From Kutzneria kofuensis (GTDB lineage Bacteria; Actinomycetota; Actinomycetes; Mycobacteriales; Pseudonocardiaceae), in assembly GCF_014203355.1 (NCBI RefSeq), contig NZ_JACHIR010000001.1:8496038-8560037 (forward strand): a stretch of DNA of 64,000 nt. Reading direction: 5' to 3'. The notes below the pieces were generated by a model, which saw nothing but the letters and a program-made list of their open reading frames with translations, did no database searches and was not told the DNA's origin. A program made the translations under genes and the position numbers. This document shows, piece after piece, positions 42,627-52,793 of the stretch (position 1 is its first letter; each line of letters starts with the position of its first letter).

Positions 42627-43853
42627 ATGAGCCACCCGGTTCCCGTTCCGCAGGGCCTGCCCACCGAGCGCGACGCCAGTCCGTTCGACCCGCCCCGCCG
42701 GATCAGCCGCCTGCGCGAGGCCCGCCCGGTCAGCCCGCTGGTCTTCCCGGACGGCCACGAGGGCTGGCTGGTCACCGGCTACGACGAGGTCCGCCAGGTG
42801 CTGGCCGACACCCGCTTCAGCTCCCGCCAGGACGTCGGCGTCCTGCACGTGCCCTGGGAAACGCCGGGCATGCCGCCGGCCACCGAGCCGTCCCCGCAGG
42901 TGCCGGGCCTGTTCATCGCGATGGACCCGCCGGACCACACCCGGTTGCGGCGCAAGCTGATCGGCGCCTTCACCGTGAAACGGATGAAGATGCTCGAGGA
43001 GCACATCGTCGAGATCACCGAGCGGCAGCTGGACGAGCTGGCCGGCCTCACCCCGCCGGTCGACCTGGTCAAGGCGTTCGCGCTGCCGGTGCCGTCGCTG
43101 GTGATCTGCGAGCTGCTCGGCGTGCCCTACCAGGACCGGGAGACCTTCCAGGCCAACTCCGCCCAGTTCCTGGTCAAGGACCAGTCGCTGGAGGAGAAGA
43201 TGGGCGCGTGGAACGCGCTGACCTCGTACCTGGCCGGGCTGATCACCGCCAAGCGGGCCGAGCCGGGCGAGGACATGCTGTCCGACCTGGCCCGCGATGA
43301 CGACCTGAGCGTCGAGGAGCTGATCGGCATCGCCTTCCTGCTGCTGCTCGCCGGCCACGAGACCACCGCGAACATGCTGGCGCTGGGCACTTTCGCGCTG
43401 CTGGAGCACCCCGAGCAGCTGGCCGAGCTGCGCGCCGACCCGGAGCTGATGCCCGATGCCGTCGAGGAGCTCATGCGCTACCTCGCCGTCGCCGACACGT
43501 TCCTGCGCTACGCCACGGAGGACATCGAGGTCGGCGGGGAGACGATCACCAAGGGGTCGACCGTCGTCGTCTCCCTGCTGGCCGCCGGCCACGACCCGCA
43601 GCGCTTCGACAACGGCGACACCCTGGACGTCCACCGCAGGGCCCGCGGCCACGTGTCCTTCGGCCACGGCGTGCACCAGTGCCTGGGCCAGCAACTGGCC
43701 CGTGTCGAGATGCGGGCCGGCTTCGCCGGGCTGCTGCGCCGCTTTCCGACTCTGCGACTGGCCATCCCGGCCGGCGAGGTGCGGCTGCGCACCGACATGA
43801 GCATCTACGGCGTGCACGAGCTGCCGGTCACCTGGACGGACACCGCGCCTTAG
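42627..43853 (+). CDS. Cytochrome P450 (bacterial class I type)
   Basis: 408 residues; GAGAGGA precedes ATG 42627. The I-helix AGHETT, the K-helix ELMR (ExxR) and the haem loop FGHGVHQCLGQ with C352 are intact. The sequence is of the CYP105/CYP107-like secondary-metabolism type. It hydroxylates an unknown substrate with electrons from ferredoxin; no ferredoxin gene is adjacent. Probably co-regulated with the DrrAB exporter by the intervening SARP, which suggests xenobiotic or metabolite tailoring and export. Confidence 0.94.
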   Translation: MSHPVPVPQGLPTERDASPFDPPRRISRLREARPVSPLVFPDGHEGWLVTGYDEVRQVLADTRFSSRQDVGVLHVPWETPGMPPATEPSPQVPGLFIAMDPPDHTRLRRKLIGAFTVKRMKMLEEHIVEITERQLDELAGLTPPVDLVKAFALPVPSLVICELLGVPYQDRETFQANSAQFLVKDQSLEEKMGAWNALTSYLAGLITAKRAEPGEDMLSDLARDDDLSVEELIGIAFLLLLAGHETTANMLALGTFALLEHPEQLAELRADPELMPDAVEELMRYLAVADTFLRYATEDIEVGGETITKGSTVVVSLLAAGHDPQRFDNGDTLDVHRRARGHVSFGHGVHQCLGQQLARVEMRAGFAGLLRRFPTLRLAIPAGEVRLRTDMSIYGVHELPVTWTDTAP

Positions 43854-44025
43854 GCGTGACGATCACGGGGCGGAGCCAGCTGGGAAGGCCGTGTTCGCCG
43901 CGTCGATGACGACCTGCACGTCGAGACCGCGCACGACCGGGTCGGCGGACTTGCTCAGCGCCGACGCGGTGAACCGGACGACAGACGACGAGCTCGGCGA
44001 CCACCGACGATGGGCCGGGCGGGTA

Positions 44026-45123
44026 TCAGGCAGTCGAGACCTGCGCCGGCTCGAAGCGCCGCTTCTGGCGCAGAAAGTTCGACTCGAACCAACGGTAGCT
44101 GGCCGACGCGACCAGGACCGTGACCCCGACGACGAGGACGAACCTGAGCAGCGGTGGGTTGTAGCCGAGCCGGTCCAGCAGTTTTGCCAGCGGGACGAGC
44201 ACGAGCATGTGGAGCAGGTACATGCCGTAGCTCACCGTGCCGATCCAGTTCACGGGGCGAGCGCACAACAGGCCGGCCAGGCCGTGATCCTCGCGTAGCA
44301 CACACGCAGCGACCAGCAGCGTCATCAGACCGACCACCGTCAGCACGCCCCAGGGGTGTTCCATCGCGTCCATCACGGCCAGTCCGACCAGGACGAGAAC
44401 CAGCGCCGTTGGACTGCCGAACCGGCCGCCCACCAGCGTCCGCATCAGGTCATAGCCGCGCCGGCTGTGCAGCACATGTGCCAGCAGGACTCCGAGCAGC
44501 AGACCGGCCGGAAGGTAGACCACGAGCGTGTCCGCGGCCTTCGCCGTGCCCTACCAGACCGTGGCCGCCGGTGTGGACAGCGCGACGCTGACCATCAGGA
44601 TCGCCACGGCGAGCAGAACCGGCCATTTCCGGGCGGTGAACCGTTCGATGACGGGCCATACCAGATAGAACTGCTCCTCGGCGGCCAACGACCAGGCCAG
44701 GTAGAGCTCGCTGCCCAGGGGCACGAACCAGTTCGACGTGTAGGTCAGGAACGCCGGCAGGTTGTGCAGGTAGTCGTTCCCGTAGGCCGACGGCTTCCAC
44801 ACCAGGAGCACGAGGACGGCGTAGATCGCCACCACGGTGTAGTAGAGCGGGAAGATGCGCAGGCTGCGGCGGGCGTAGAAACGCCGAAGCGAGATCTGTC
44901 CGTGCTGGTCTCGTTCCCTGAGCAGCAGGGTGGTGATGAGGAAACCACTGATGACGAAAAACAGGGAGACACCGAGGTAGCCGGTGCGCGGTACGGGTAT
45001 GCCGGCGACATCGCCGCCGCAGTGGTGCCAGATCACCGCGAGGATGCTCAGGCATCGCAGGCCGTTCAGCGACGCGAAAACTTTCGTGCGCCGATACGTG
45101 TCGTAACCCACCAATCCCGCCAT
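44026..45123 (-). pseudogene. Membrane acyltransferase 3 family gene with an internal amber codon
   Basis: The N-terminal part (45123 to 44554) has the family motifs SLNGLRCLSILAVIWHHCGG, GVSLFFVISGFLITTLLL and SLAAEEQFYLVWPV. The C-terminal part (44550 to 44026) continues in the same frame with SYGMYLLHMLVLVP and YRWFE. A single TAG at 44551-44553 splits them. Without it the protein would be about 365 residues, a normal length. It is therefore a recent nonsense allele, unless the stop is a sequencing error or read through. It would O-acylate a sugar or lipid at the membrane. Confidence 0.8.
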
Positions 45124-45697
45124 ACCTCGCGAGGCGCGCCAGCCTACCTTCCTCCCGGCCTCCGCCCCGAAGCAGTCCACAACCCGGCGCTGAAACAGTT
45201 CGTTCTTGAATCCGACAACCCGCGTGAAGAGGTCGAGATTGCTCTCCGCAACCACCTCCTCGATGCTCAGTTCGAACCGGACGCACGCCACGAGCGAGGT
45301 GGAGATTCGCCCTGCCCTGGGGCGAGCTTGCGGTGTTCGCTGACGGCCACACCATCCCCAAGGCGCTACGACCTACGGCCGTCGTCCTCGCCCGCCTGGA
45401 CGACCGCTTCCGTCCGGCCCTGCTCAGCACTCACCGATCGCCGGACCACCACCTCCCATTCGCGGCAGTATGGCCCGCGGACCGGCTGGAGCAGGCCGAA
45501 GCGACGTGCAACTGACACACCACGGCCTGAACCAGAGGCGGATCGCCAGCATGGCCCAGGTCAGGGTAAGGATCGCCAGACAACCAGTCCGGTGTGGCGA
45601 CGGCCTTCCTCAAGGGGGCGCTGCCGATCAAGGATGTGGGAACTTGCTCTCCGGTGTTCCGAGCGGGCGAAACACCGGAGAGTTCGTGCGGGAACGG
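45124..45697. other. Gap with unrecognised gene debris
   Basis: About 570 bp. Several overlapping frames are open on both strands (for example AVFADGHTIPKALRPTAVVL near 45333 and LPFAAVWPADRLEQAEA near 45460), suggesting remains of a mobile-element gene. No frame is long or complete and I cannot name a family. Confidence 0.35.
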
Positions 45698-46216
45698 TTA
45701 GCTGACCGGCGCCATCAGGTCAGTGATCCGCACGCGCGCGCCGAGGCCGGACGGCCACGCCACCGTCACCTCGTCGCCGAGACTGCCCTGGCCGGGCAGG
45801 TCGAAGCGGATCGAGGCCGGGTGAACCATCGGGCCCTCCGACTGCGAGGCCACGTACACCGTCGCCTCATGACTGGCGTCGACCGGCAGTTCCACGTAGG
45901 CATGGTGTCCCCCGTTGAGGGGAACGTTCATGTCCTGTCCCTTTTCGTCGAGGAACCGCACGTTGCTCAAGCCACCGCCGATCTTGCAGGTCACGCCGTC
46001 CCTGGCGGCGAACGCGATCCGGAACAACTTGCTGCCGCTGTTCGGCGAGTGCGCGTCGCGGGCGGTGATCTGCAGGTCATGTCCGGTGCACCAGCCGACA
46101 TCGCCGGCGGTCGTCCGCGTGCCGTCGGCTGCGAAAGCGACGGCCGTCCCCGTCACGCCCAGGGCGACGGCGCCGGCCAGCGCCGCCACGGTCATGGTGT
46201 GCCGCAACTTGCTCAC
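45698..46216 (-). CDS. Secreted DUF4232-like protein
   Basis: 172 residues from GTG 46216 (GAGGGG upstream). A signal peptide (KLRHTMTVAALAGAVALGV, cleavage near AFA-AD) precedes a beta-sandwich with paired Cys (GWCTGHDLQITA and VTCKIGGG). The pattern, Cys near the start, GSKLFRIAF, then C..GG, fits the DUF4232 domain of exported actinobacterial proteins, whose role is unknown. Confidence 0.78.
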   Translation of the reverse strand: MSKLRHTMTVAALAGAVALGVTGTAVAFAADGTRTTAGDVGWCTGHDLQITARDAHSPNSGSKLFRIAFAARDGVTCKIGGGLSNVRFLDEKGQDMNVPLNGGHHAYVELPVDASHEATVYVASQSEGPMVHPASIRFDLPGQGSLGDEVTVAWPSGLGARVRITDLMAPVS

Positions 46217-46767
46217 GTCGTACCCCTCTATCGCTTTGACCGGTTGTTGCTCACCACCGGTAGACGCCACACGGTCAAGGCCGGTTGCGATCACACAATT
46301 CCCGGGCCGCAGTCGCGCCGGTAGGAAGTGGCTGGGCCTCGGTCAGCACTCCACGTCGAGTGCGCCGCTGATCCGTTGGTGGTGAGCCCCTCCGTGCACT
46401 GCTTCCGACCCCCTGCACGATGCCGAGTCGAACGCTGCTTGGGTTGACCGAGACGCAGTTCTCAGGCGACAGGCGCGGCGTGATGACAAGATCGCTGCCC
46501 GGTAGCGGCAACACAGTGGTGGGGGAGTGCCCGATGTGGGTACAGCCGAACCAACGTTGACGGTGGTCAACTTCCGAAGCCCCGACGCATCCTCGGACGT
46601 CGACCATCCGGGGGACTGCGGTGCCCTTGATGCCCTGCGGTCGGCGTTGCCTTGGCGCACTTTCCGCTGACACAAGGGCCAGAAGAACCATTCACAACAT
46701 CAAGGGCTGTTGTGAGAACTGCTCGGATCCGTGCCGGCGACCCCACGCGGGCCGCCGGCACGGCCGG
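46217..46767. other. Gap without a supported gene
   Basis: About 550 bp between two minus-strand genes. Short frames only. A TTCACAACATCAAGGGCTG tract near 46691 is less GC-rich than the surroundings. Nothing recognised. Confidence 0.4.
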
Positions 46768-48963
46768 TCATGCGACGGTGAGCGAGTAGAAGCCGCGCCC
46801 GAACGTGGCGATCACCAGACGATGGTGCGACTGGTCGTAGGCGATGTCGTCGACGGGCACCAGCGGCAGGTTCTGGCCCAGCCGAGCCCACTGGGCGGAC
46901 CCCGCCGTGCCGGCGAAGACGCCCTGGTCCGTGCCGGCGTAGAGAATGCCGCCCGCGCCGATCACGAGGGTGTTCACCGGCGCCTGCGGCAGATTCCCGG
47001 ACAGATCCGTCCAGTGCCCGCCGCTGTCGCCGGTGCGCAGCACATGCGGCTGCGGGGAACCGGACCGGTAGCCGGACAGCGTGACGTAGGCGGCGCTCGG
47101 GTTCTGCGGATCCACCACGACCCGCGTCACCCACGGCTGCCCGGTGAGCACGTTCGTCCAGGTGGTGCCGAGATCGTGCGTGACCCAGACCCGGCCGTCG
47201 TCGGTGCCGACCCAGACCGTGTGCTGGTCACGTGCCGCGGCGACGGTGGTGATGGTGCCGAACGGATAGTCGTCCTTGCCGGGGCCGCCGGTCAGGTCGG
47301 GGCTGATCGCGGTCCAGGTGACGCCGCCGTCGGTGGAGCGGTTGAGCCGGTTTCCGCCGTAGTACATGACTTTCGGGTTGGTCGGGTCGAACTGGACGGG
47401 GGTGAACCAGTTGCGGCGATCGGCGGTGGTGGCGTCGGTGAATTCGGTCATCGAGGCGCCGCCGTTGGTGGACCGCGCGCACTCGCCGTACTGGAGGCAG
47501 GCGAAGACGATGTTGTCGTCGGCCGGGCTGATCAGGTTCTCCTGGCCGTCACCGCCGAAGTACTCGTTGAACCGCGTGCCGCCCCACGACCGCAGCGATC
47601 CGTTGTCCTGCGCGCCGCCGGAGACGCGCGAGGTGTCCGCCGCGGTGATCGCCACGCTGTAGAGCTGCGTGAACGGCTCGCTGACGGCGTGTGTCCAGCC
47701 GCCGTCGCCGTTGCTGTCGGAGCGGTAGACGCCGCCGTCGTTGCCGAGGTACACGCGCTTGGGATGGCGCGGATCCCAGACGATGACGTGCTGATCGGAG
47801 TGCACGGCGTCGTTGGCGGTCCAGGTCTTGCCGGCGTCGTGCGAGGTCAGCAGGGGCACGCCGGCCAGCTGGACGTGGTTGGCGTCGCGCGGGTCCACCC
47901 AGATCTTGCCGAACCACCAGCTGTAGCTGGACTGCGAGTCGACGAGCTCCGGGTCGTCGGGCAGGCGGGTCCACGTGGTGCCGGCGTCGGCGGAGGTGTA
48001 GGCGCTGCCGTAGGAGCCGGCGGTCGTGCCGACGATGGCGTACATCCGTCCCGACTGGGAGGCCGAGATGCCGAATCCGTACCGGCCGACGTCGGGTCCG
48101 GTGGCCGGCAGCCCGCCGCCGAGCTGCTGCCAGGTGGCGCCGCTGTCGGTCGAGCGGTACAGGCCGGAGCCGACGCCGCCGTAAACCCGCTGGTCGGGCT
48201 GTCGGCGATGATCCCAGAGCGCGGCGTAGACACGGTGCGGGTCGGCCGGATCGAACTGGACGTCGACCGCCCCGGTGAACGCGTTGGGCACATCGAGCAC
48301 CTTGCGCCACGTGCTGCCGCCGTCGGAGCTGAGGTAGACGCCGCGATCCCCGCCGGGCGTGTACAGCGATCCGTTCGCCGCGACCAGGATCCGCTGCGGA
48401 TTGGTCGGGTCGATGGCGATCGCGCCGATGGTGCCGGAGTCGGACAGCCCCACCTGCCGCCAGGTCGCGCCGTGATCGGTGGAGCGGTAGACGCCGGTGC
48501 CCTCATAAGTGACGCTGCCGCCGCCCGGATTGGGCTCGCCGGTGCCGACGAAGACCGTGCCGTTGGGTGCTACCGCGACAGCACCCATCGCCTGCGTCGC
48601 ATCCTGCGGCCAGGCGGCGGTGAAGGTGCGGCCCGCGTCTGTCGACCGCCAGAGGCCGCCGCTCGCCGAGGCCGCGTACAACGCGTCGGTGGTGGTCGGG
48701 TCCATGGCCAGGCCGACCACGCGGCCGCCGATGTTCGTCGGGCCCAGCGACTGCCAGGTGCCGCCGACCTTCGGCAGGCGGCGGGCCTGAGCCGCGGCGA
48801 TGTCGTAGGCGTGCCGGGGAAGGGTCTGGCCCGGCACCGTTTTCTGCACGTAGCTGTAGTCGGCGGGGGCCGCCGGGCCACCGTCATCGTCGTCGTCCAT
48901 GGGATGAGCCGAGGGAACGACCAGCGTGGCGGCGAGCGCGACGACCGTTGCTAACCGAAGCAT
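46768..48963 (-). CDS. Secreted BNR/VPS10-type beta-propeller protein (GH74-like)
   Basis: 731 residues from ATG 48963 with AAGGAGAT upstream. A signal peptide and a DDDDDGG patch precede repeats of the type YRSTDHGATW, YLSSDGGSTW, YRSTDSGATW, TSHDAGKTW and NRSTDGGVTW, spaced by about 50-100 residues. These are BNR/Asp-box blades that form one or two propellers, as in GH74 xyloglucanases and sortilin-type proteins. I cannot identify the two catalytic Asp of GH74 with confidence. It is exported and likely binds or cleaves a polysaccharide. Confidence 0.85.
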   Translation of the reverse strand: MLRLATVVALAATLVVPSAHPMDDDDDGGPAAPADYSYVQKTVPGQTLPRHAYDIAAAQARRLPKVGGTWQSLGPTNIGGRVVGLAMDPTTTDALYAASASGGLWRSTDAGRTFTAAWPQDATQAMGAVAVAPNGTVFVGTGEPNPGGGSVTYEGTGVYRSTDHGATWRQVGLSDSGTIGAIAIDPTNPQRILVAANGSLYTPGGDRGVYLSSDGGSTWRKVLDVPNAFTGAVDVQFDPADPHRVYAALWDHRRQPDQRVYGGVGSGLYRSTDSGATWQQLGGGLPATGPDVGRYGFGISASQSGRMYAIVGTTAGSYGSAYTSADAGTTWTRLPDDPELVDSQSSYSWWFGKIWVDPRDANHVQLAGVPLLTSHDAGKTWTANDAVHSDQHVIVWDPRHPKRVYLGNDGGVYRSDSNGDGGWTHAVSEPFTQLYSVAITAADTSRVSGGAQDNGSLRSWGGTRFNEYFGGDGQENLISPADDNIVFACLQYGECARSTNGGASMTEFTDATTADRRNWFTPVQFDPTNPKVMYYGGNRLNRSTDGGVTWTAISPDLTGGPGKDDYPFGTITTVAAARDQHTVWVGTDDGRVWVTHDLGTTWTNVLTGQPWVTRVVVDPQNPSAAYVTLSGYRSGSPQPHVLRTGDSGGHWTDLSGNLPQAPVNTLVIGAGGILYAGTDQGVFAGTAGSAQWARLGQNLPLVPVDDIAYDQSHHRLVIATFGRGFYSLTVA

Positions 48964-49409
48964 CCGATCTCCTTCGTACGGATCCGAGCCGTGACGATGG
49001 CGACGCTAGGAGTAATGGTCGGCGCGTACCAGCCGTCGAAGGTCGGCCAGTCGTGGTGGCGTGCCTCATCGGTCAGCGTCGCCGGCCGCAGTGAAGGCCG
49101 AGTCGGTCCCTGGGCGTAGAGCAAGAGCAGCAGACCGGCGACACGGTCTTCGGGTTTGACGGATGGGTCGTTCAGCAGCCAGCGGGCCTGTTCCCAGCGG
49201 TTTTCGGTGTCGATGACGCGTACTGGTCCGCCCCATCTGGCTGCGGGATAGGTCGGCCGGGTCAGCTTCTGTTTCTTGGCCCATCGCACGAAATGGCCGG
49301 GCTCGTCCCGGTGTGTGGCTTTCTCGTCGGTGAGCCAGGGATCGAGATCGGGCTGCCCGCGGGTAGCAAGTGTCAGGTCGTGCGAGGCCAGCCGATCGAG
49401 GAAGTGCAT
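48964..49409 (-). pseudogene. Fragment of an integrase/tyrosine-recombinase-like gene
   Basis: The frame from 49409 reads FLDRLASHDLTLATRGQ, PGHFVRWAKKQKLT, ARWGGPVRVIDTENRWEQAR and VKPEDRVAGLLLLLYAQ. This matches the central part of site-specific recombinase-like proteins found widely in streptomycetes. Both the N-terminal third and the catalytic C-terminal domain are missing, and the last 40 codons are out of family. It is a relic of a mobile element. Confidence 0.6.
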
Positions 49410-49600
49410 CAGCGGGCAAGATCGGCCGGGGCCTCGGGTGGCGCTTCGGTTCTGGCAACCCCATCAGTGCGTACACCTAACGTGCACCGCCGGCCGACAA
49501 AACTGTTGGTCTCGACGGTCGTCATGGCTCCGCTCAGCGCGGTACTAGGGCGGAGCCGGCGGAGAGATCAAGGGTCGACTGCTGCTAAGTGGCAGTCCAC

Positions 49601-50530
49601 TCAGTTCAGCGCGCGCCGCAGCACGGCGATCCGCTCCCGGTGCTCGCGAACCGTGACCTCAGCGGTGGGGGCGATGGCCGATGAGCCGTGGAAGGTGCCG
49701 GGGAACAGGTGCAGTTCCACCTGGACGCCGGCGGCGAGCAGCGCCTGCGCGTAGGCGATGGCCTCGTCGCGCAGCGGGTCGTGCTCCATCACGGCGATGT
49801 ACGCCGGCGGTAGGCCCTCCAGGTCGGTGCAGCGAGACGGTGCGGCGTAAGGGGAAACGGCGTCGCCGCCACGCACGCCCGGGCCCAGGTAGGCGTCCCA
49901 GCTGCGGATCGCGTTCTCCCGGCTGAACATGGGCGTGTCCACGAACTCGACCATGGACCGGGTGGTCAGCCGGTCGTCGATCTCGGGGGTGTTCAGGTAC
50001 TGGAAGGCGATCGCCGGCCCGCCGCAGTCCCGGGCCAGCAGGGCAAGCCCGGCGGCCAGGCCACCGCCGGCGCTGATGCCGTGCAGCGCGATCCGTGTCG
50101 GGTCCACCGCCGGATGCTCGGCCAGCCAGACCAGCGCGGCATGGCAGTCCTCGATGGCCGCCGGGAATCGGTTCTCGGGGGAGAGTCGGTAGTCCACCGA
50201 CACCACGACCGCCTCTACCTCGCGGGCCAGATCGGCATGCAGCCCGTCGTTGGTGTCCAGGTCGCCGATCGTGAACCCGCCCGGGTGCATGGCCAGGATG
50301 CCCGGTAGCCCCGTCCGGCCCTCGGGCTGGTAGACGCGGACGCTCACGTCGGGCCCGACGATCTGGTCGGTGATCGTCAGGCCGGTGGGGTCGGCCGGCG
50401 CCTGGAGGTGCTTGAGCCCGGCCAGGCGGGCCCGGCTGGCGGCGACGTCGGTGGGGCCGGTGGGCGGGGGCATCGCGGCGAAGGCCGCGACCAGCGCCGG
50501 ATCGACCCGGTACTTCGGCGGAATGCTCAT
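49601..50530 (-). CDS. HSL-family alpha/beta hydrolase (esterase)
   Basis: 309 residues. The oxyanion motif HPGGFTIGD replaces HGGG, the nucleophile elbow is GISAGGG (Ser about 168), and the YRLSPENRFP motif after strand 5 is typical of the hormone-sensitive-lipase group. Asp in EHDPLRDE and His in FPGTFHGSS complete the triad. It probably hydrolyses short-chain esters. An IclR gene lies 86 bp upstream in the same orientation and may control it. Confidence 0.9.
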   Translation of the reverse strand: MSIPPKYRVDPALVAAFAAMPPPTGPTDVAASRARLAGLKHLQAPADPTGLTITDQIVGPDVSVRVYQPEGRTGLPGILAMHPGGFTIGDLDTNDGLHADLAREVEAVVVSVDYRLSPENRFPAAIEDCHAALVWLAEHPAVDPTRIALHGISAGGGLAAGLALLARDCGGPAIAFQYLNTPEIDDRLTTRSMVEFVDTPMFSRENAIRSWDAYLGPGVRGGDAVSPYAAPSRCTDLEGLPPAYIAVMEHDPLRDEAIAYAQALLAAGVQVELHLFPGTFHGSSAIAPTAEVTVREHRERIAVLRRALN

Positions 50531-50616
50531 CGGCGTGAATTATTCGGAATCGGCGCGGTCCGCGGCAATACCCGGATGCCTTGCGGTCATTATGTGACAG
50601 GCCGCGAAATGCTCGA

Positions 50617-51441
50617 TCACATGGTGAAAGGATTCTGCTTGCGTAGGATCGCGCGCAGCCGTTCCATCTCCTCGACCAGCGTGCGGGCCGCGGTCTCTCG
50701 GGTCTGGGGATCGAAGCGGGACTCCGGCGCGGAGACGGTGTAGACCGCCAGCCCCGGCTGCACCCAGGGGATCGGAGCGGCGATGGTGACCGCGCCCTCG
50801 ATGGTCTCGTCGACGCCGGCCAGGTAGCCCCGGTTGCGGCCCTGCTCGAGCTCGGCCAGCAGCGCGTCGACGCCGCCGACCGGGGCGGGTATGTCCGACT
50901 CGGCCAGCAGCGCGCGCACACCGGCCTCGTCCAGGTCGAGCAGCATCGCCTTGCCGGCCGGGCCGCGGGTGAGCGGGAACCCCACACCGATGCCGGCCTC
51001 GACCCGCTGAGGATGGGGGCTGGGCAGCTCCTGCGTGCAGGTGCACTTGTTGCCCAGCCGCCAGTACACGGCCACCGTCTCGCCGGTCAGCGCCCGCAGC
51101 CGGGTCAGGCTGGACTGGGTCTGCACGACGAAGGCGTCCCGGTGCAGCAGCACGCCGGCCAGCCGGAGGATCTCCGGCCCGGGACCGTAGGCCCGACTGC
51201 CCCGATCGAACACGAGGAAGTTCTCGGCCTCCAGCGCGCGCAGCAGCCGGTACGCGGTCGGCTGCGAGAAGCCGAACTTCTCGGCCACCTCGGGTCCGGT
51301 CAGCGTGGGCTGCTGCGGGGTGAAGGCACGCAGGATGGACAGTGCGCGGAAGACGCTCTGCGTCCCCGTCACCGCCGGCTCGACCTCGGTCAGGGTCCGC
51401 TCCGATCCGCTCGTCGTGTTGGGTGGCAAGTCTGGGGGCAC
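50617..51441 (-). CDS. IclR family transcriptional regulator
   Basis: 274 residues. The N-terminal winged helix shows SVFRALSILRAF, GPEVAEKFGFSQPTAYRLLRAL and the ligand domain has GVGFPLTRGPAGKAML and ETIEGAVTIAAPI. An upstream in-frame start would be possible, but 51441 gives a normal length. It is followed by the esterase gene and preceded by a decayed PPOX gene. Confidence 0.9.
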   Translation of the reverse strand: MPPDLPPNTTSGSERTLTEVEPAVTGTQSVFRALSILRAFTPQQPTLTGPEVAEKFGFSQPTAYRLLRALEAENFLVFDRGSRAYGPGPEILRLAGVLLHRDAFVVQTQSSLTRLRALTGETVAVYWRLGNKCTCTQELPSPHPQRVEAGIGVGFPLTRGPAGKAMLLDLDEAGVRALLAESDIPAPVGGVDALLAELEQGRNRGYLAGVDETIEGAVTIAAPIPWVQPGLAVYTVSAPESRFDPQTRETAARTLVEEMERLRAILRKQNPFTM

Positions 51442-51460
51442 GGGTGGCGGCCCCGCCAGT

Positions 51461-51756
51461 TCAGGCCTTCCTCGTCTCGACGACGTCGAGAATCCGGCCC
51501 GTGCCCTTGATCGTCATCGCACCGGCCGGCAGGGTACCGGCCGAGTTGCACGGCGCCACCGTGACCAGAGAATTGTTGCGCAGGAGCTTGAGCTTGCCGG
51601 TGTCGGCATAGCTGAGTATGTAGAGCGTGTCGTCGCTGACCACCCCGCCGGTCGGAGTCGCGACCGGCCGCCGTCCTCGCGAAATGTAGTCAGGTTGACG
51701 TTGAAGCTTTTGGTCAGGCCGGCGATCACCTGACTCTTCGCGTCTCGAACTGTCAT
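51461..51756 (-). pseudogene. PPOX-class (FMN/F420-type) enzyme with a frameshift
   Basis: The frame from ATG 51756 encodes a normal start (VIAGLTKSFNVNLTTFREDG). Near 51668 the homologous reading jumps to another frame, PVATPTGGVV then LYILSYADTGKLKLLRNN and VTVAPCNSAGTLP. A single lost C in a GGCCGG context would explain the shift. The reading also ends about 40 residues early. Intact members are PPOX-class flavin or F420-dependent oxidoreductases of about 130 residues. Confidence 0.7.
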
Positions 51757-52011
51757 GGCTCGATCCTATGTGACAATGGCCTCCTACTGACGATCCGGGC
51801 GGATTCAACTGCCCATACCGCCATTGTCACGCGGTGATTGGTCGACCCCGCTTCCTTGCCCCGGCCGGCGGTTCTTTGGGCCGATCACATTGTGATCGGC
51901 GACGTGCTCCTCGATTACATGATGACCGTGTTCTTCCTGATGGGACCCACTTTGTGAGGCTCGGTCACGGTGTAGGTTCGACCGGTGTCGCCGAGTGCTA
52001 ACGTGGGTGTT

Positions 52012-52145
52012 GTGGCCGACAATAAGGGCAATATTCCGGTCCTGTCCCTGGCTCGGGAGAAGGACGCGCCGCTCGATCCTCCGAGTCGTTACGCCCAGCT
52101 CCGAATGGAGGCCCCGCTGTCGCGGGTCACGCTGGCGGAAGGGGC
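52012..52145 (+). pseudogene. 5' fragment of a cytochrome P450 gene
   Basis: From GTG 52012, about 44 codons read VLSLAREKDAPLDPPSRY and AQLRMEAPLSRVTLAEG, the conserved N-terminus of actinobacterial P450s. Homology stops at about 52142, where an alpha/beta hydrolase begins in another frame. No I-helix, ExxR or haem loop follows. It marks a deletion joining two genes. Confidence 0.7.
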
Positions 52146-52793
52146 GATGCCTTCTGCCGTGAAGTCGCGGCCGAGCTGGATGTTGTGGTGGCGTCAGTGG
52201 AATACCGGCTGGCGCCGGAGCACCCGTTCCCGGCCCCGCTCGAGGACTGCTACGCCGGACTGCGTTGGCTGGCCGAGGATCCCGGCGTCGACCGGACGCG
52301 CATCGCCATCGGTGGGGCCAGCGCGGGCGGCGGGCTGGCCGCCGCGTTGGCCCTGCTGGTCCGTGAGCGCGGCGAGGTCACGCCGGTGTTCCAGCTGCTG
52401 ATCTATCCGATGCTGGACGACCGGACCGCCGACCGCACCGACGTCGACCCCCGGACGCTGCGGCTGTGGAGCCAGCACAGCAACCGGTTCGGCTGGCGTT
52501 CCTACCTCGGCGCGGCGGTGAAGGACGTGCGCTACCTGGCCGCCGCCGGCCGCTGTGAGGATCTCGCCGGGCTGCCGCCGGCGTGGATCGGCGTCGGTAC
52601 CAGGGATCTGTTCCTCGACGAGGACGTCGCCTACGCCGCCCGGCTCACCGACGCCGGCGTGCCGTGCACCCTGGAAGTCGTCCCCGGTGCCTACCACGGC
52701 TTCGATGCCACCGAACGCTCCGCCGCCGTCTCGCGGGACTTCCGGCGAGCACAGCTGTCCGCATTGGACACCGCACTGAATGGAGCGGCATGA
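52146..52793 (+). pseudogene. 5'-truncated HSL-family alpha/beta hydrolase
   Basis: Hydrolase homology begins at about 52146 (GDAFCREVAAELDVVV) and runs to the stop at 52791-52793. YRLAPEHPFP, GGASAGGG (nucleophile Ser), and the later Asp and GAYHGFD His are kept, but the first 80 or so residues, including the HGGG oxyanion motif, are missing. An internal GTG or ATG near 52185 could give a 202-residue product, unlikely to be active. Its stop overlaps the start of the next hydrolase gene. Confidence 0.7.
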
